NCBI RefSeq assembly: GCF_008033235.1
Contig: NZ_CP042432.1
Location: 1-64,000, forward strand
Reading direction: 5' to 3'
Length of the DNA stretch: 64,000 nt
From: Anseongella ginsenosidimutans
GTDB lineage: Bacteria > Bacteroidota > Bacteroidia > Sphingobacteriales > Sphingobacteriaceae
Shown: positions 41,696 through 50,420 of the stretch, one piece after another
How the letters are laid out: each line of letters starts with the position of its first letter
Position numbering within the stretch: position 1 is the first letter of the stretch
Made by a program: the position numbers and the translations under genes
The notes under the pieces: generated by a model
The model's input: the letters and a program-made list of their open reading frames with translations, nothing else
Databases searched by the model: none
What the model was told of the DNA's origin: nothing

Positions 41696-42571
41696 ATGAT
41701 TAACCTTCCGTCCGGCATCCTGATGAGCATCATGGCAGCTTCCTGCTTAATAAACAGCGGCTGCACCACCGCTCAGAGCAACAACGTTCCCGGCACCTCC
41801 CAAAGCAGCAATGCCCCCGGCACCACCCATGACACCACCGCCCAAAACACCAGGCCGGGCAATAAATGGATAAAATTGTTCAACGGCAAGGACCTCAAGG
41901 ACTGGACCGTCAAAATCAATCATCACGAGGCAGGAGAAAATTTCGGTAATACCTTCCGGGTGGAAGACGGGATCATAAAAGTTCGTTATGACCAGTACAA
42001 CGCGTTCAATGAACAATACGGCCACCTCTATTACAATCAGCCGTTCTCTCATTTTCACCTGGTAGTGGAATACCGCATTACCGGGGAGTGGAAAACCGAC
42101 GCACCAGGCTATACTATTCGCAACAGCGGCATTATGTACCATTCTCAGGATCCCAGAACAATGCTTAAGGACCAGGACTGGCCCATTTCGGTAGAGTGCC
42201 AGCTGCTCGCCGCCCTGGACGACGGCCAGCCAAGGCCGACCGGGAATATGTGTTCCCCGGGTACCGACGTTGTCTATAACGGCAAAATCGACGACCGCCA
42301 TTGCATAGAATCTACTTCTAAGACCTATAAAGTTGATGAATGGGTAAGGGCCGAACTGATTGTGCTGGGAGACTCGCTCATCACCCATATCATCAATGGA
42401 GATACCGTGTTAAGGTATTCCAAGCCTCAGATAGGCGGCGGAGTGGTAAATAATTATGACGAAGCGATCAAAATAGATAAAACCCCTTTGACCGAGGGGT
42501 TTATCGCCTTGCAAAGCGAAGGCCAGCCGGTTGATTTCCGGAAGATCGAATTACTTAATCTGGAAGAATAA
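41696..42571 (+). CDS. DUF1080 (3-keto-disaccharide hydrolase domain) lipoprotein
   Basis: 291 residues. A lipobox (LINSGC, Cys23) predicts a lipoprotein; a Ser/Thr/Asn/Gly-rich linker (about 24-60) with a repeated SNxPGT follows. The DUF1080 concanavalin-like domain starts at WIKLFNGKDLKDWTVKI and has NSGIMYHSQDP, ISVECQLL and EGFIALQSEGQPVDFRKIELLNL. Some family members cleave 3-keto-glycosides; others only bind sugar. No oxidoreductase gene lies beside it. Confidence 0.85.
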   Translation: MINLPSGILMSIMAASCLINSGCTTAQSNNVPGTSQSSNAPGTTHDTTAQNTRPGNKWIKLFNGKDLKDWTVKINHHEAGENFGNTFRVEDGIIKVRYDQYNAFNEQYGHLYYNQPFSHFHLVVEYRITGEWKTDAPGYTIRNSGIMYHSQDPRTMLKDQDWPISVECQLLAALDDGQPRPTGNMCSPGTDVVYNGKIDDRHCIESTSKTYKVDEWVRAELIVLGDSLITHIINGDTVLRYSKPQIGGGVVNNYDEAIKIDKTPLTEGFIALQSEGQPVDFRKIELLNLEE

Positions 42572-42653
42572 GTTTGACGCCGGATCTTCTGTCGGCGATC
42601 ATCGAGTTCCCACCCGGTAATGTATTCAGCGGCATACTTAGCCTTCACGTAGG

Positions 42654-42962
42654 CTAATATCGAAGCAGGGATGATGAGTCCGGCAGCTGCTGAGCGCTTT
42701 TGACGCTCTCCGCTTCGCCCTTGCGGTTAAATTCAAGGAAAATCTGCTTTTCAAGGACGACTTCGTATGCATTGCGCAGCCCCTCCCTGTCTTTTACCAC
42801 CTTAATGACGGCGGCATCCTGAAAATGGGAATCCAGATAATTTTGAGCGGCTTCCGGCAGTTTGTTTTCTTCTATAATAACATCCTCTTTCTCTTCGCAG
42901 CGTGCTAATGCTAAAGCCAAAACCACAGCGGGTAAAACACGTTTAAGAATATTCATGATCAT
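42654..42962 (-). CDS. PepSY-like small secreted protein
   Basis: 102 residues. Signal with a lipobox-like LARC (Cys22), then a single domain with AAQNYLDSHFQDAAVIKVVKDREGL and YEVVLEKQIFLEFNRKGEAESV, the layout of the PepSY-like (putative beta-lactamase-inhibitor-like) proteins common in Bacteroidota. Role unknown; many are induced by metal or envelope stress. The start could be at MNIL two codons in. The gap to 43228 shows nothing more. Confidence 0.7.
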   Translation of the reverse strand: MIMNILKRVLPAVVLALALARCEEKEDVIIEENKLPEAAQNYLDSHFQDAAVIKVVKDREGLRNAYEVVLEKQIFLEFNRKGEAESVKSAQQLPDSSSLLRY

Positions 42963-43228
42963 TATTTTTCCGTTTTCAGGGATTAATCAACCGAACCAGC
43001 ATAAATTCCGTCGCCCGCCAAACATCGGAATGCCGCCTATCGTAATAATCCAGCAATTTTAAATCTTTGGATCACCAGTCGCGGTTGAAAAAGCCACAGG
43101 AAATAATTACCTTTGCCCGCCCAAGCGGCAACAGGTACTCCGCGAAAGCAAGTACCCACAGCAGTAAAGCATTTAAATTCCGGCATCGGCCCCACCGCCA
43201 GCCAGGAAGCAAAACTGCCACCCATTAT

Positions 43229-43323
<95 letters not shown>

Positions 43324-43330
43324 ATCGAAA

Positions 43331-43356
43331 TCCCGGCTTTTGGCCGGGATTTTTTC
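43331..43356 (+). terminator. intrinsic terminator of tRNA-Ser
   Basis: TCCCGGC (43331-43337) pairs with GCCGGGA (43343-43349) around TTTTG, followed by TTTTTT. The same GCCGGGATTTTTTC right arm recurs in each of the tandem units downstream, where AATCCCG supplies a left arm. Confidence 0.8.
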
Positions 43357-44006
43357 ATTTATGGAGCTTTGGTGGAGCTTGCTTCAGCAAAGCGGAAAAA
43401 ATGAAAAAAGTAATGAGCGAAGCGAATGGATTTCGATTGCTTGAACCGCTTCCACACTTCGGGATCAATGAAGGCGAGCGAAGCGACGCCGGAATTAATC
43501 CCGCCCACCCCAAGCCGGGATTTTTTCATTTATGGAGCTTTGGTGGAGCTTGCTTCAGCAAAGCGGAAAAAATGAAAAAAGTAATGAGCGAAGCGAATGG
43601 ATTTCGATTGCTTGAACCGCTTCCACACTTCGGGATCAATGAAGGCGAGCGAAGCGACGCCGGAATTAATCCCGCCCACCCCAAGCCGGGATTTTTTCAT
43701 TTATGGAGCTTTGGTGGAGCAAGCTTCAGCAAAGCGGAAAAAATGAAAAAAGTAATGAGCGAAGCGAATGGATTTCGATTGCTTGAACCGCTTCCACACT
43801 TCGGGATCAATGAAGGCGAGCGAAGCGACGCCGGAATTAATCCCGCCCACCCCAAGCCGGGATTTTTTCATTTATGGAGCTTTGGTGGAGCAAGCTTCAG
43901 CAAAGCGGAAAAAATGAAAAAAGTAATGAGCGAAGCGAATGGATTTCGATTGCTTGAACCGCTTCCACACTTCGGGATCAATGAAGGCGAGCGAAGCGAC
44001 GCCGGA
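43344..44006. repeat. four tandem 171-bp units after tRNA-Ser
   Basis: Copies start at 43344, 43515, 43686 and 43857; the last is cut at about 44006 (150 bp). Copies 1 and 2 read GGAGCTTGCTTC where copies 3 and 4 read GGAGCAAGCTTC; otherwise they are almost identical. Each holds a terminator-like CCGGGATTTTTTC, two GAGCGAAGCGA words and AATCCCGCCCACCCCAAG, whose AATCCCGCC matches the end of the tRNA T-arm. 171 is divisible by 3, so a long open frame runs through on the plus strand, but it also crosses the tRNA and is not a credible gene. Confidence 0.92.
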
Positions 44007-44029
44007 GTACCGGGGTAAACGGTAGCAGA

Positions 44030-45235
44030 TCAGGGCTTAATGATAAGGTCAGCCTTGCCTATAATCAGGGTTTTTATTTCATCACTGCGCTTTACTTCAA
44101 GGCAGATTTCCTTGTCCTCTCTCAAAAGCCGTCTGATGTAGAAATAGAAATCGCAATACGGATAATCGTTGATATCCTGCCCGTTTACCGTTAGGACGCT
44201 ATCCTTTACCCTAAGCCCTGCCTGATCGGCTGGAAGATCATTATAGATCTTGCTTACATAAACGGTATTTTCGTTCCGGTTGAGGTCAAAGCCGAATGAT
44301 TTCCCGCTCCCGTTGCTATCAGCACCTTCAAGAGGTGTTAGATATAATTCACTTTTCTGAAAATTTAAAGTTACGATGAAGTATTTTGTTAATTCTGTAC
44401 CAATGAGATTGTAATTGTTGGACTTTGAATAATAGGCTATCGGGTTAGGGATGGCTATCTCGCTGATTTCAAAGCTCTCCAGCGCGGTCACAAAAGTACT
44501 TTCCTGAAGAATGCCGTTAGCCCCGATCGCGCCTTCACCAATGATTTCGGTAACGTTTTCCGCAGCGTATTTTTTTCCGTCTTTCTCTGTCAATGAAATA
44601 AATCCGCCATAACCAAAATCGAGCAAAAAGGATTCAGTTTTACCATTGATTTTGACCTTTATGAAGGGATTTAATGTTTTATCTACACGCACCTTAATTT
44701 TTAAAGCATTATCAAGATTGTCCAGATTTGCAATATTGTCTGTTAAAATGATTTTGTTCTCCGCGGCATTAATTTGCCACACAGCGTTTCCAATAATGCT
44801 TTTCCCAATCAGGCCTCCATTGGTATAACACTTAATTTGAGGAGAAGCATCGAAATCGAAATTAAAAGCGCCAACATCCTTAAAATCGATACCATTAATA
44901 GTTACTGCAGGAACTTTGGTGATTGCAATTTTTGATTTCATCTGGTTGGAGCTGCCAACCTGTACTTCCATTAACCTGGGAAGTTCGTTCTTTTCCAAAA
45001 TTTCAGAAGTAAGCGTATTATAACCGCCCGTATCAAAAATATACTGGTAAACATCATTTCCGATCTTTACCGGGATCACAAAGTAGCCGAAGCGGTTCTC
45101 AAACGTAATTTCTTTGTAAAAGTTTTTATTGCTTAGCTGCGCAGCATTGGCAAGCGCCAACTGTTCTTTGGCTGACTGGCCATATACCGAAACAAACAGA
45201 AATTGAATTACAATTAGAATAGTTATTTTTTTCAT
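44030..45235 (-). CDS. PDZ-containing aspartyl protease-like protein, secreted
   Basis: 401 residues from ATG at 45235. Signal peptide 1-19 (cut after VYG). A retropepsin-like pair of lobes: the first has FDTGG with Asp68; the second has LLDFGYGGF, where the family's DT/SG is DFG (Asp206). A PDZ domain ends the protein (about 300-395: VSKIYNDLPADQAGLRVKDS, TVNGQDINDY). Family members act in the periplasm; the odd second motif could lower or abolish activity. Base composition is more AT-rich than its neighbours. Confidence 0.8.
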   Translation of the reverse strand: MKKITILIVIQFLFVSVYGQSAKEQLALANAAQLSNKNFYKEITFENRFGYFVIPVKIGNDVYQYIFDTGGYNTLTSEILEKNELPRLMEVQVGSSNQMKSKIAITKVPAVTINGIDFKDVGAFNFDFDASPQIKCYTNGGLIGKSIIGNAVWQINAAENKIILTDNIANLDNLDNALKIKVRVDKTLNPFIKVKINGKTESFLLDFGYGGFISLTEKDGKKYAAENVTEIIGEGAIGANGILQESTFVTALESFEISEIAIPNPIAYYSKSNNYNLIGTELTKYFIVTLNFQKSELYLTPLEGADSNGSGKSFGFDLNRNENTVYVSKIYNDLPADQAGLRVKDSVLTVNGQDINDYPYCDFYFYIRRLLREDKEICLEVKRSDEIKTLIIGKADLIIKP

Positions 45236-45870
45236 GCGAATAGGCACTTTCTATACAGACGAAAAAAAAGTCACCATGGTTGTATGCGAGTACAATGGGA
45301 AAATGATAGGATTTGTCAGTACACTTTCGAACTGCTGCTTCTGATAAGCATACCGGATCGGTCGAAAACCTTCGGCAATTACCTCAAGGAAACCCGCCGC
45401 ATCCCCCGAAACAGCCTAACAAAGCGAAGAAGCGTTTTGAACAAAAAAAAATGACTGCCTTCTTCGTTGGAAAGCAAACGATGGAACACCTTTCAGAAGA
45501 TGTTGACTCAGGGGATGGCGGGTGGGGGAACTAAGCCTCCCCGAGTAAACAACAAGGATTTTCAGCAGCTTCTCACCCGGATATTTCTCACAACTTTCTC
45601 TTCCACTCCCGCCAGTGCTGCAATCTTTGCTTTACTCCTTTCTGTTAGCTTTTATCAAATTCTTTCTCCAGTTTCTCGTTCTTGAATGGCTGGTAGGTCG
45701 GAAGAAAAACTGCAGGAAATCTTCCGGCAGGTCCTCGATGATCGTCTTCCAGAGCAATCCTTACGAAGCGGGTAAAGTTTGACCGCCTTAGCCGGTTCTT
45801 CGGCATCAGCAGGCGGTGTCCCGCAGTTGTAGCCGAATGGCGGTTCCCTGAGATAAATCTGCCCGCGGAA
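45236..45870. other. decayed region without a credible gene
   Basis: 635 bp. Short open frames on both strands lack family features; one plus-strand frame continues without an ATG into the DinB fragment (RVKFDRLSRFFGISRRCPAVVAEWRF). Another piece near 45470-45660 (KRWNTFQKML...) is not recognisable. Looks like remnants of one or more genes. Confidence 0.45.
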
Positions 45871-46224
45871 ATGCGATCTTTCGCGGAGCAACTATTACAC
45901 CTGGCAGACGCCAACTACGGTTTTGCTTCGCCGGCAACAGGCATAAAGAGTCCGTTTGCTCAGCGTGAATTGGAAAAAACGGCCGACAAATCCAAATCCA
46001 ATGTGAGTAGAATAGTGCTTGCCAGCTATGATTTTGTGATCGATAATATAAAAAAGATGTCTGAAGAACAACTCGATGAGGCCATCAAGTTATTTGGAAG
46101 CTTCGACATGACTAAAAGAATGGCATTGATCAAAGTTTTTGAGCATCAGGTACACCACCGGGGCCAAACAACCGTATACCTTCGCCTGGCAGGCGTGAAA
46201 CCGCCCGAAGAAAAACTCTTTTAG
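45871..46224 (+). pseudogene. DinB-family protein, C-terminal fragment
   Basis: 117 residues. MRSFAEQLLHLADANYGF followed by the helix with FEHQVHHRGQTTVYLRLAGV is the DinB/DfsB four-helix fold; the two histidines of HQVHHRGQ and the first-helix histidine (LLHLAD) would bind a metal. Whole proteins have about 160 residues; the first helix region is missing or replaced by unrelated codons upstream. It may be a remnant or start at an undetected non-ATG codon. Confidence 0.6.
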
Positions 46225-46266
46225 TAATCCGCTATTCCAAACCAGAATATTTCGCTTGACGTATTC

Positions 46267-46658
46267 TTATAGCCCACCGTGCAATTTGAAATTGTTTAGA
46301 CGACGCTGTATTTTCCTGATACGGAGCCGAAGCTGCATAATCCAGATACTCATTAATACCCAGCCGATAATTGCAGGATAAAATACAGCTAATAACCGGG
46401 AATCGGTATCGTAAGTACTGAAGCCAGGGTTCCCCCGTTGCCGGGGTGAAGGGAATCGGTCATCCTGGAAAGGATGTAAATAAGGGCGATCATGATCGGA
46501 TAAGCAAAGATATTATAGACTGCCGAAATACGACCCCCTTGCTGATCCTCATTAATAGACCCGCGTAAAACCATATAGGCAAAATATACGAGCATCGCAA
46601 TGGCCGCACTATTAAGCTTGGGATCACTCGGCCAAGCCTCTCCCCAAGTGTATCCCAT
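46267..46658 (-). pseudogene. CcmC/CcsA-type cytochrome c assembly protein, truncated and frameshifted remnant
   Basis: The minus strand first reads WPSDPKLNSAAIAMLVYFAY, then VLRGSINEDQQGGRISAVYN and MIALIYILSRMTDSLHPGNGG; after a shift at a run of five G (46434-46438) it goes on with NPGFSTYDTDSRLLAVFYPA and IIGWVLMSIWIMQLRLRIRK, stop at 46267-46269. This is the last 130 residues or so of a haem-handling membrane protein of the CcmC family. The N-terminal 90 or more residues, with the WWD/haem histidines of the first half, are absent; the VOC gene begins right after. One G more would restore the end, but the truncation makes it a pseudogene. Confidence 0.75.
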
Positions 46659-46695
46659 TTTTCGGTCCCAAAGCTGACTACTTAGCTACATATCG

Positions 46696-47073
46696 TCAAC
46701 TATCAGCCTCCGCCCTATTAAGAATAAAGACGGTTCCGGCCGGGTCTGTGATCCAATGGGTGCCTTCGGGGATTTTTTCCAGTTCATCGCAGGTATTGGT
46801 TCCCTGTTGGCGTAAGTAAGCGGCCGCCGCTTCCACGTCCGGTGTTTTTATTTCCAGCCAGGTTTCCGAATGCGTATAATTATCCACGCAGTCCAGCCAG
46901 ACGGTATTACCGCCGAAGCGTACCTTGTGCGTCCTGGAAACGGTCGGATTGTCAATGGGTTTTTCCTCCACTTCCAGTTTGAGGGTATCCCGGTAAAAGG
47001 ACACAGTGGCCTCATACTTGCTTTTCGGGATTTTAATGGCAATGTTGACGCCGCCTTGAAAGTCAATTTCCAT
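46696..47073 (-). CDS. VOC (glyoxalase/bleomycin resistance) family protein
   Basis: 125 residues, one pair of beta-alpha-beta-beta-beta units. It begins GGVNIAIKIPKSKYEATVSFYRDTL and ends GTHWITDPAGTVFILNRA. Of the usual metal ligands, glutamates and histidines are not clear, so it may bind rather than catalyse. It overlaps the SRPBCC gene by 11 bp and is the last of ArsR-SRPBCC-VOC. Confidence 0.82.
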   Translation of the reverse strand: MEIDFQGGVNIAIKIPKSKYEATVSFYRDTLKLEVEEKPIDNPTVSRTHKVRFGGNTVWLDCVDNYTHSETWLEIKTPDVEAAAAYLRQQGTNTCDELEKIPEGTHWITDPAGTVFILNRAEADS

Positions 47074-47917
47074 TGTTTTCTGCTTTTTCTTTAATCATCC
47101 GGAGCGCTTTCTCCCACATTTCGTCATGCATTGACTGGTACATTTTTCCCAGCCCCTCTATTTCAATCGTCAACAGCGTCCGGCCGTCTTCCTCGGTTCT
47201 TAGTTTAAAACGCTCCACGTATTCGCCCAGCGAAGCATCGGGCTCCGGATCCACATCGTCATAATAAGTAAACTCCAGCGTTTCCCCGTCCTTATAAGTT
47301 GTCAAAATTCCGTTGGCGCCGGGATTTCCTTCCAGGTCTGTCCAGGTAACCGGCGATCCTTCCTGCCATCCGGTCTCCTTAACCAGCGCTCCGCCGCCGA
47401 AAGCGTTGCCCCAGTGGCCGTTTGGATTCAAAAGGATCTTCCACACGTCGTTAAGGCTTGCCTTGATGGCCTCAGACCGTTCAAATGAGGTGGTTTCCAC
47501 AAAATTCCGGAGCGATTCCCCAAGGATAAAGTTCCAGCCTTCGCTGAAGCTTGAAGGTGCGAAAAGGTCGTTGTCGGCCGGGAATGTGTCAGTGTCACGA
47601 TGGGTCAGGGTCAGCCTGGTTTTCCGGGGAGCCGGCTCATCCAGTTCGAATGTCACCAGCGACTGCCCCGGATATCCTTCGTAACTCCAGGTGTAGGATA
47701 ACTTATTCGGAGGGCTGACTTCCACGATGCGGCAATGATGCACAAACTTCTCGTCATCGGTTCCGCCCGTAAAAGAAAACTCAAAACCCGGTTCGGGCTT
47801 GAAATCAGCGATATCGAAATACCAGGCCTTCATGTGGTCCTTGTCGGTCAGCGCCTTCCATACACGTTCAATGGGGGCGTCATAAATGCGCTCGAATTCC
47901 AGTTGTCTTGTATTCAT
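47063..47917 (-). CDS. SRPBCC (AHSA1-like) protein with two domains
   Basis: 284 residues: two START-like ligand-binding domains in tandem, at about 1-140 (FERIYDAPIERVWKALTD, WSYEGYPGQSLVTFEL) and 145-280 (SFERSEAIKASLNDVWKILLNP, LEFTYYDDVDPEPD). Single-domain AHSA1 proteins beside an ArsR gene are frequent; the double form is less so. Ligand unknown. It follows the regulator by 5 bp. Confidence 0.87.
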   Translation of the reverse strand: MNTRQLEFERIYDAPIERVWKALTDKDHMKAWYFDIADFKPEPGFEFSFTGGTDDEKFVHHCRIVEVSPPNKLSYTWSYEGYPGQSLVTFELDEPAPRKTRLTLTHRDTDTFPADNDLFAPSSFSEGWNFILGESLRNFVETTSFERSEAIKASLNDVWKILLNPNGHWGNAFGGGALVKETGWQEGSPVTWTDLEGNPGANGILTTYKDGETLEFTYYDDVDPEPDASLGEYVERFKLRTEEDGRTLLTIEIEGLGKMYQSMHDEMWEKALRMIKEKAENNGN

Positions 47918-47922
47918 AACGA

Positions 47923-48243
47923 TTATTTATTATTATTTGCTTCTTCATCCAGAAAGACCTGCAAAGCATCCAATTTCCGGTTCCAGAAATCCCGGTAATG
48001 CTGCAGCCATTGATCTACCTCTTCTAGTTTTCGAAGGTCCACGGAACAAAATTTTTCCCTGCCCTCCTTTTTCACCGCCACCAGGCCGCACTCCCTTAAT
48101 ATCTTAACGTGCTTGGATATCGCCGGGCGGCTAATGTCAAAATGTTCAGCTACTGCGTTCAGGTTCATTGTCCGTTTCGTAAGGAGTCCGATGATCTCCC
48201 TCCTCCTTGGATCAGCAATAGCCTGAAATACGTCTCTTCTCAT
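47923..48243 (-). CDS. ArsR-type transcriptional regulator
   Basis: 106 residues. Winged helix: FQAIADPRRREIIGLL, then MNLNAVAEHFDISRPAISKH as recognition helix and VKKEGREKFCSVD as wing. It lacks the CxC metal site of true ArsR/SmtB sensors, as usual for the group that sits with AHSA1 genes. It heads the operon and probably controls it. Its C-terminal LQHYRDFWNRKLDALQVFL is the typical dimer helix of this group. Confidence 0.9.
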   Translation of the reverse strand: MRRDVFQAIADPRRREIIGLLTKRTMNLNAVAEHFDISRPAISKHVKILRECGLVAVKKEGREKFCSVDLRKLEEVDQWLQHYRDFWNRKLDALQVFLDEEANNNK

Positions 48244-48384
48244 GTATTTTATTTATGAAACCGTTTGGTTACGAATGTAAGAATAACTAATCGATTATGC
48301 AAATTATGGTTTGTAGAATAACGCGGAAAAGCCGGGCAGCTTGAAAGGAATGATTATTGCCTCCCTAATGATTATAACTGACAG

Positions 48385-48912
48385 ATGATGCCTGCAAAGA
48401 TTTTATGGACAATCGGCCATTCCACGCGGACGATAGAAGAGTTCACAGCGCTCCTGCTGCAAAACGGGATTCGCATGCTGGCAGATGTCCGACTTCTGCC
48501 AGGTTCGCGAAAATATCCGCACTTTAATCAGGATGTGCTTGAACGTTCCCTGGAAAAGCAAGGTATTGATTATCTGCATATCTTGGGGCTGGGCGGCAGG
48601 CGAAAGAAAGTAAAGGATTCCCGGAATACCGTATGGCGGAATGCTTCCTTCCGGGCCTACGCCGACTATATGGAAACCCCGGAATTTGAAGAAAGCGCAA
48701 AAAACCTAATGCACCTTGCATTGGAAAAGAACACTTGTATCATGTGTTCGGAGGCTGTCTGGTGGCGCTGCCACCGCAGTATGATAGCTGATTACCTTAA
48801 AAGTAAGGGCTGGAAGGTGTTGCATATTCTATCTGAAAAAAAAACCGAAGAACATCCTTATACCAAAGCCGCCAGCATTATCGACGATCAGCTGGAATAT
48901 GGCGCCGGATAA
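48385..48912 (+). CDS. DUF488 family protein
   Basis: 175 residues. WTIGHSTRTIEEFTALL, ADVRLLPGSRKYPHFN, the GLGGRR segment, FEESAKNLMHLA and CIMCSEAVWWRCHRSMIADYL are the family's marks, the last with conserved cysteine and histidine. Function unknown; genes often sit in stress islands. Its last 35 bp overlap the 3' end of arsC on the other strand. Confidence 0.88.
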   Translation: MMPAKILWTIGHSTRTIEEFTALLLQNGIRMLADVRLLPGSRKYPHFNQDVLERSLEKQGIDYLHILGLGGRRKKVKDSRNTVWRNASFRAYADYMETPEFEESAKNLMHLALEKNTCIMCSEAVWWRCHRSMIADYLKSKGWKVLHILSEKKTEEHPYTKAASIIDDQLEYGAG

Positions 48913-49306
48913 AATTCCGGCTGTAGTGCTTGATCTTTTCCCGCACGGCCCGGAACTGCTCCATGATTTCTTCTTCGCTCCCTTTTGCTTTGGCGGGGTC
49001 AGGAAAGTTATGATGGAATTTCAACGCCCCGCCAGGAAAATTCGGACAGCTTTCCCGGGCATTGTCGCAGACGGTGATCACAAAATCGAAGGTGATACCG
49101 AGGTATTCCTCAACATGGTTGGAGGTATGGCCGGATATGTCCAGACCGTCTTCCTTCATGATCCGGATTGCCCTGGGATTAACCCCATGTTTTTCTACAC
49201 CGGCGCTGTAAATTTCCGCCGCACTCCCGGCAAAATGCCGGAGATAACCTTCTGCTATCTGGCTCCGGCAACTATTGCCAGTACACAATATCAGTATTTT
49301 CTTCAT
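48878..49306 (-). CDS. arsC: arsenate reductase, low-molecular-weight phosphatase type
   Basis: 142 residues. The P-loop CTGNSCR (Cys8 to Arg14) and the later pair (FDFVITVCDNARESCP with Cys near 80-87) match thioredoxin-coupled ArsC, which reduces arsenate to arsenite. The final DPAKAKGSEEEIMEQFRAVREKI helix is typical. It shares one base with the DUF6428 stop codon and is the last gene of the ars operon. No arsenite exporter follows. Confidence 0.92.
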   Translation of the reverse strand: MKKILILCTGNSCRSQIAEGYLRHFAGSAAEIYSAGVEKHGVNPRAIRIMKEDGLDISGHTSNHVEEYLGITFDFVITVCDNARESCPNFPGGALKFHHNFPDPAKAKGSEEEIMEQFRAVREKIKHYSRNFIRRHIPADRR

Positions 49307-49869
49307 TAGCAGCAGCCGGATCCGGGAACGCAGCTGGGAGCAACAGCCAGATTCGCTAATTGAACCTTAGGTTTTACAGCAGCTCCCGGCGCACAGCATT
49401 CTTCACCATCGGCGGTGGTTCCGCAGTTTCCTCCGCGGCTGATCGCTTTGCATTGCGTGAAGTCAGGCACCAGGTCAATAATTAAATTCTCCCCTTCGGA
49501 AATGAATTGTCCCGGGTACATTTGCCGGGTGTCGAAGCGGGAATTGCCGAATTCTATTTTAACGGTTCCCTTTGGATTCAGCGGTAATGACTTTTCCACT
49601 ACATCGATAATAGCAAGCGCCTTGCTTACTTTCATGGCGCGTTCCGCCTGTTTCATTCCGGGTTCCCATAATTGGATTATGATCTCCGTCCAGGAATTCA
49701 TCACACCGCCGCAATCTACGGAAACAATAGGCGCTTGCTTTATTTCTGTAATATGGTAGGAAGCTTCTACCCACTTTCCATCTCCATATTGGAATTGCAG
49801 TACCTGATCGGCGTCCTGTTGCAGCCTTTCCTTGAAAGCCTGCCAGCCCATTGCTTGAAGGGTATTCAT
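49306..49869 (-). CDS. DUF6428-like protein with cysteine-rich tail
   Basis: 187 residues. The first 135 form an alpha/beta domain: VLQFQYGDGKWVEASYHITE, SVDCGGVMNSWTEIIIQL, VKIEFGNSRFDTRQMYPG. From about residue 137 the chain has cysteines in CKAISRGGNCG, GEECCAPG and a final SCVPGSGCC, apt for binding arsenite or other soft metals. Proteins of this kind lie between arsR and arsC in Bacteroidota. I infer metalloid handling; no activity is known to me. Confidence 0.68.
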   Translation of the reverse strand: MNTLQAMGWQAFKERLQQDADQVLQFQYGDGKWVEASYHITEIKQAPIVSVDCGGVMNSWTEIIIQLWEPGMKQAERAMKVSKALAIIDVVEKSLPLNPKGTVKIEFGNSRFDTRQMYPGQFISEGENLIIDLVPDFTQCKAISRGGNCGTTADGEECCAPGAAVKPKVQLANLAVAPSCVPGSGCC

Positions 49870-49898
49870 CGTTTTATAATTTTACGTTCTATAGTTTT

Positions 49899-49914
49899 AT
49901 TGCAATATTACGTT
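49899..49914. promoter_or_regulatory. second, degenerate ArsR operator
   Basis: ATTGCAATATTACGTT resembles the palindrome at 50264-50279 (ATCGTAAAATTACGAT), with an intact right half TTACG. It lies between arsR and the DUF6428 gene and could give the downstream genes an extra control point. Confidence 0.5.
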
Positions 49915-49931
49915 TAACTAGTTCAAATTTT

Positions 49932-50261
49932 TTAGCAGCAGCCGCTAATTCCTTTGTAGGATTGAATAAAGCCGGCCACTTCCTTTTCCAGCAATTTCCA
50001 GTTTTCAGGATGGATACAGTAGCAGACGCTTACACCTTCAATAGTACCTTGTATAAGCCCGGCATTTTTTAGCTCTTTCAGGTGCTGGGAAATGGTTGCC
50101 TGTGCAAGGCCGAGTTCTTCCACCAGGTCGCCGCAGATGCAGGTATTTGCCCTCATAATGTGCTGCAGAATAGCAACCCGCGCCGGATGAGCCAGTGCTT
50201 TCAGTAGCTGGGCAAGGCGGTTCTGTTCCACACTGAATATTTCTGTTTTTGTCAATCCCAT
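49932..50261 (-). CDS. arsR: ArsR family arsenic-responsive repressor
   Basis: 109 residues. Winged helix with [16 protein letters not shown], then the metal site Cys41 and Cys43 (NTCICGDLV) in front of the recognition helix [14 protein letters not shown]. Further cysteines: Cys80 and Cys82 in the wing and a CC end (108-109). Release from DNA upon arsenite is expected. It is first in the operon arsR-DUF6428-arsC and has a palindrome 3 bp upstream of its start. Confidence 0.93.
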   Translation of the reverse strand: MGLTKTEIFSVEQNRLAQLLKALAHPARVAILQHIMRANTCICGDLVEELGLAQATISQHLKELKNAGLIQGTIEGVSVCYCIHPENWKLLEKEVAGFIQSYKGISGCC

Positions 50262-50263
50262 TG

Positions 50264-50279
50264 ATCGTAAAATTACGAT
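50264..50279. promoter_or_regulatory. probable ArsR operator
   Basis: ATCGTAA-AA-TTACGAT, perfect 7-bp arms, 3 bp in front of the arsR start codon. Typical length and place for autoregulation by an ArsR repressor. Confidence 0.75.
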
Positions 50280-50420
50280 TAATTTCGAAATTTCAAAAAA
50301 CTCCGCCAGTTATTTAAATGGATCAGACCGGGAATCGGGCATGATTCGATCTGCTATTTAATTTGGGTATATCTGACTCCCTCCTAACGAGCCACTCCGC
50401 ACTCGTAATAACTGGATCTG

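Noticed and set aside
45645-45914. Two minus-strand frames with cysteine-rich or basic sequence
   Set aside because: No family pattern; they overlap the frame that leads into the DinB fragment.
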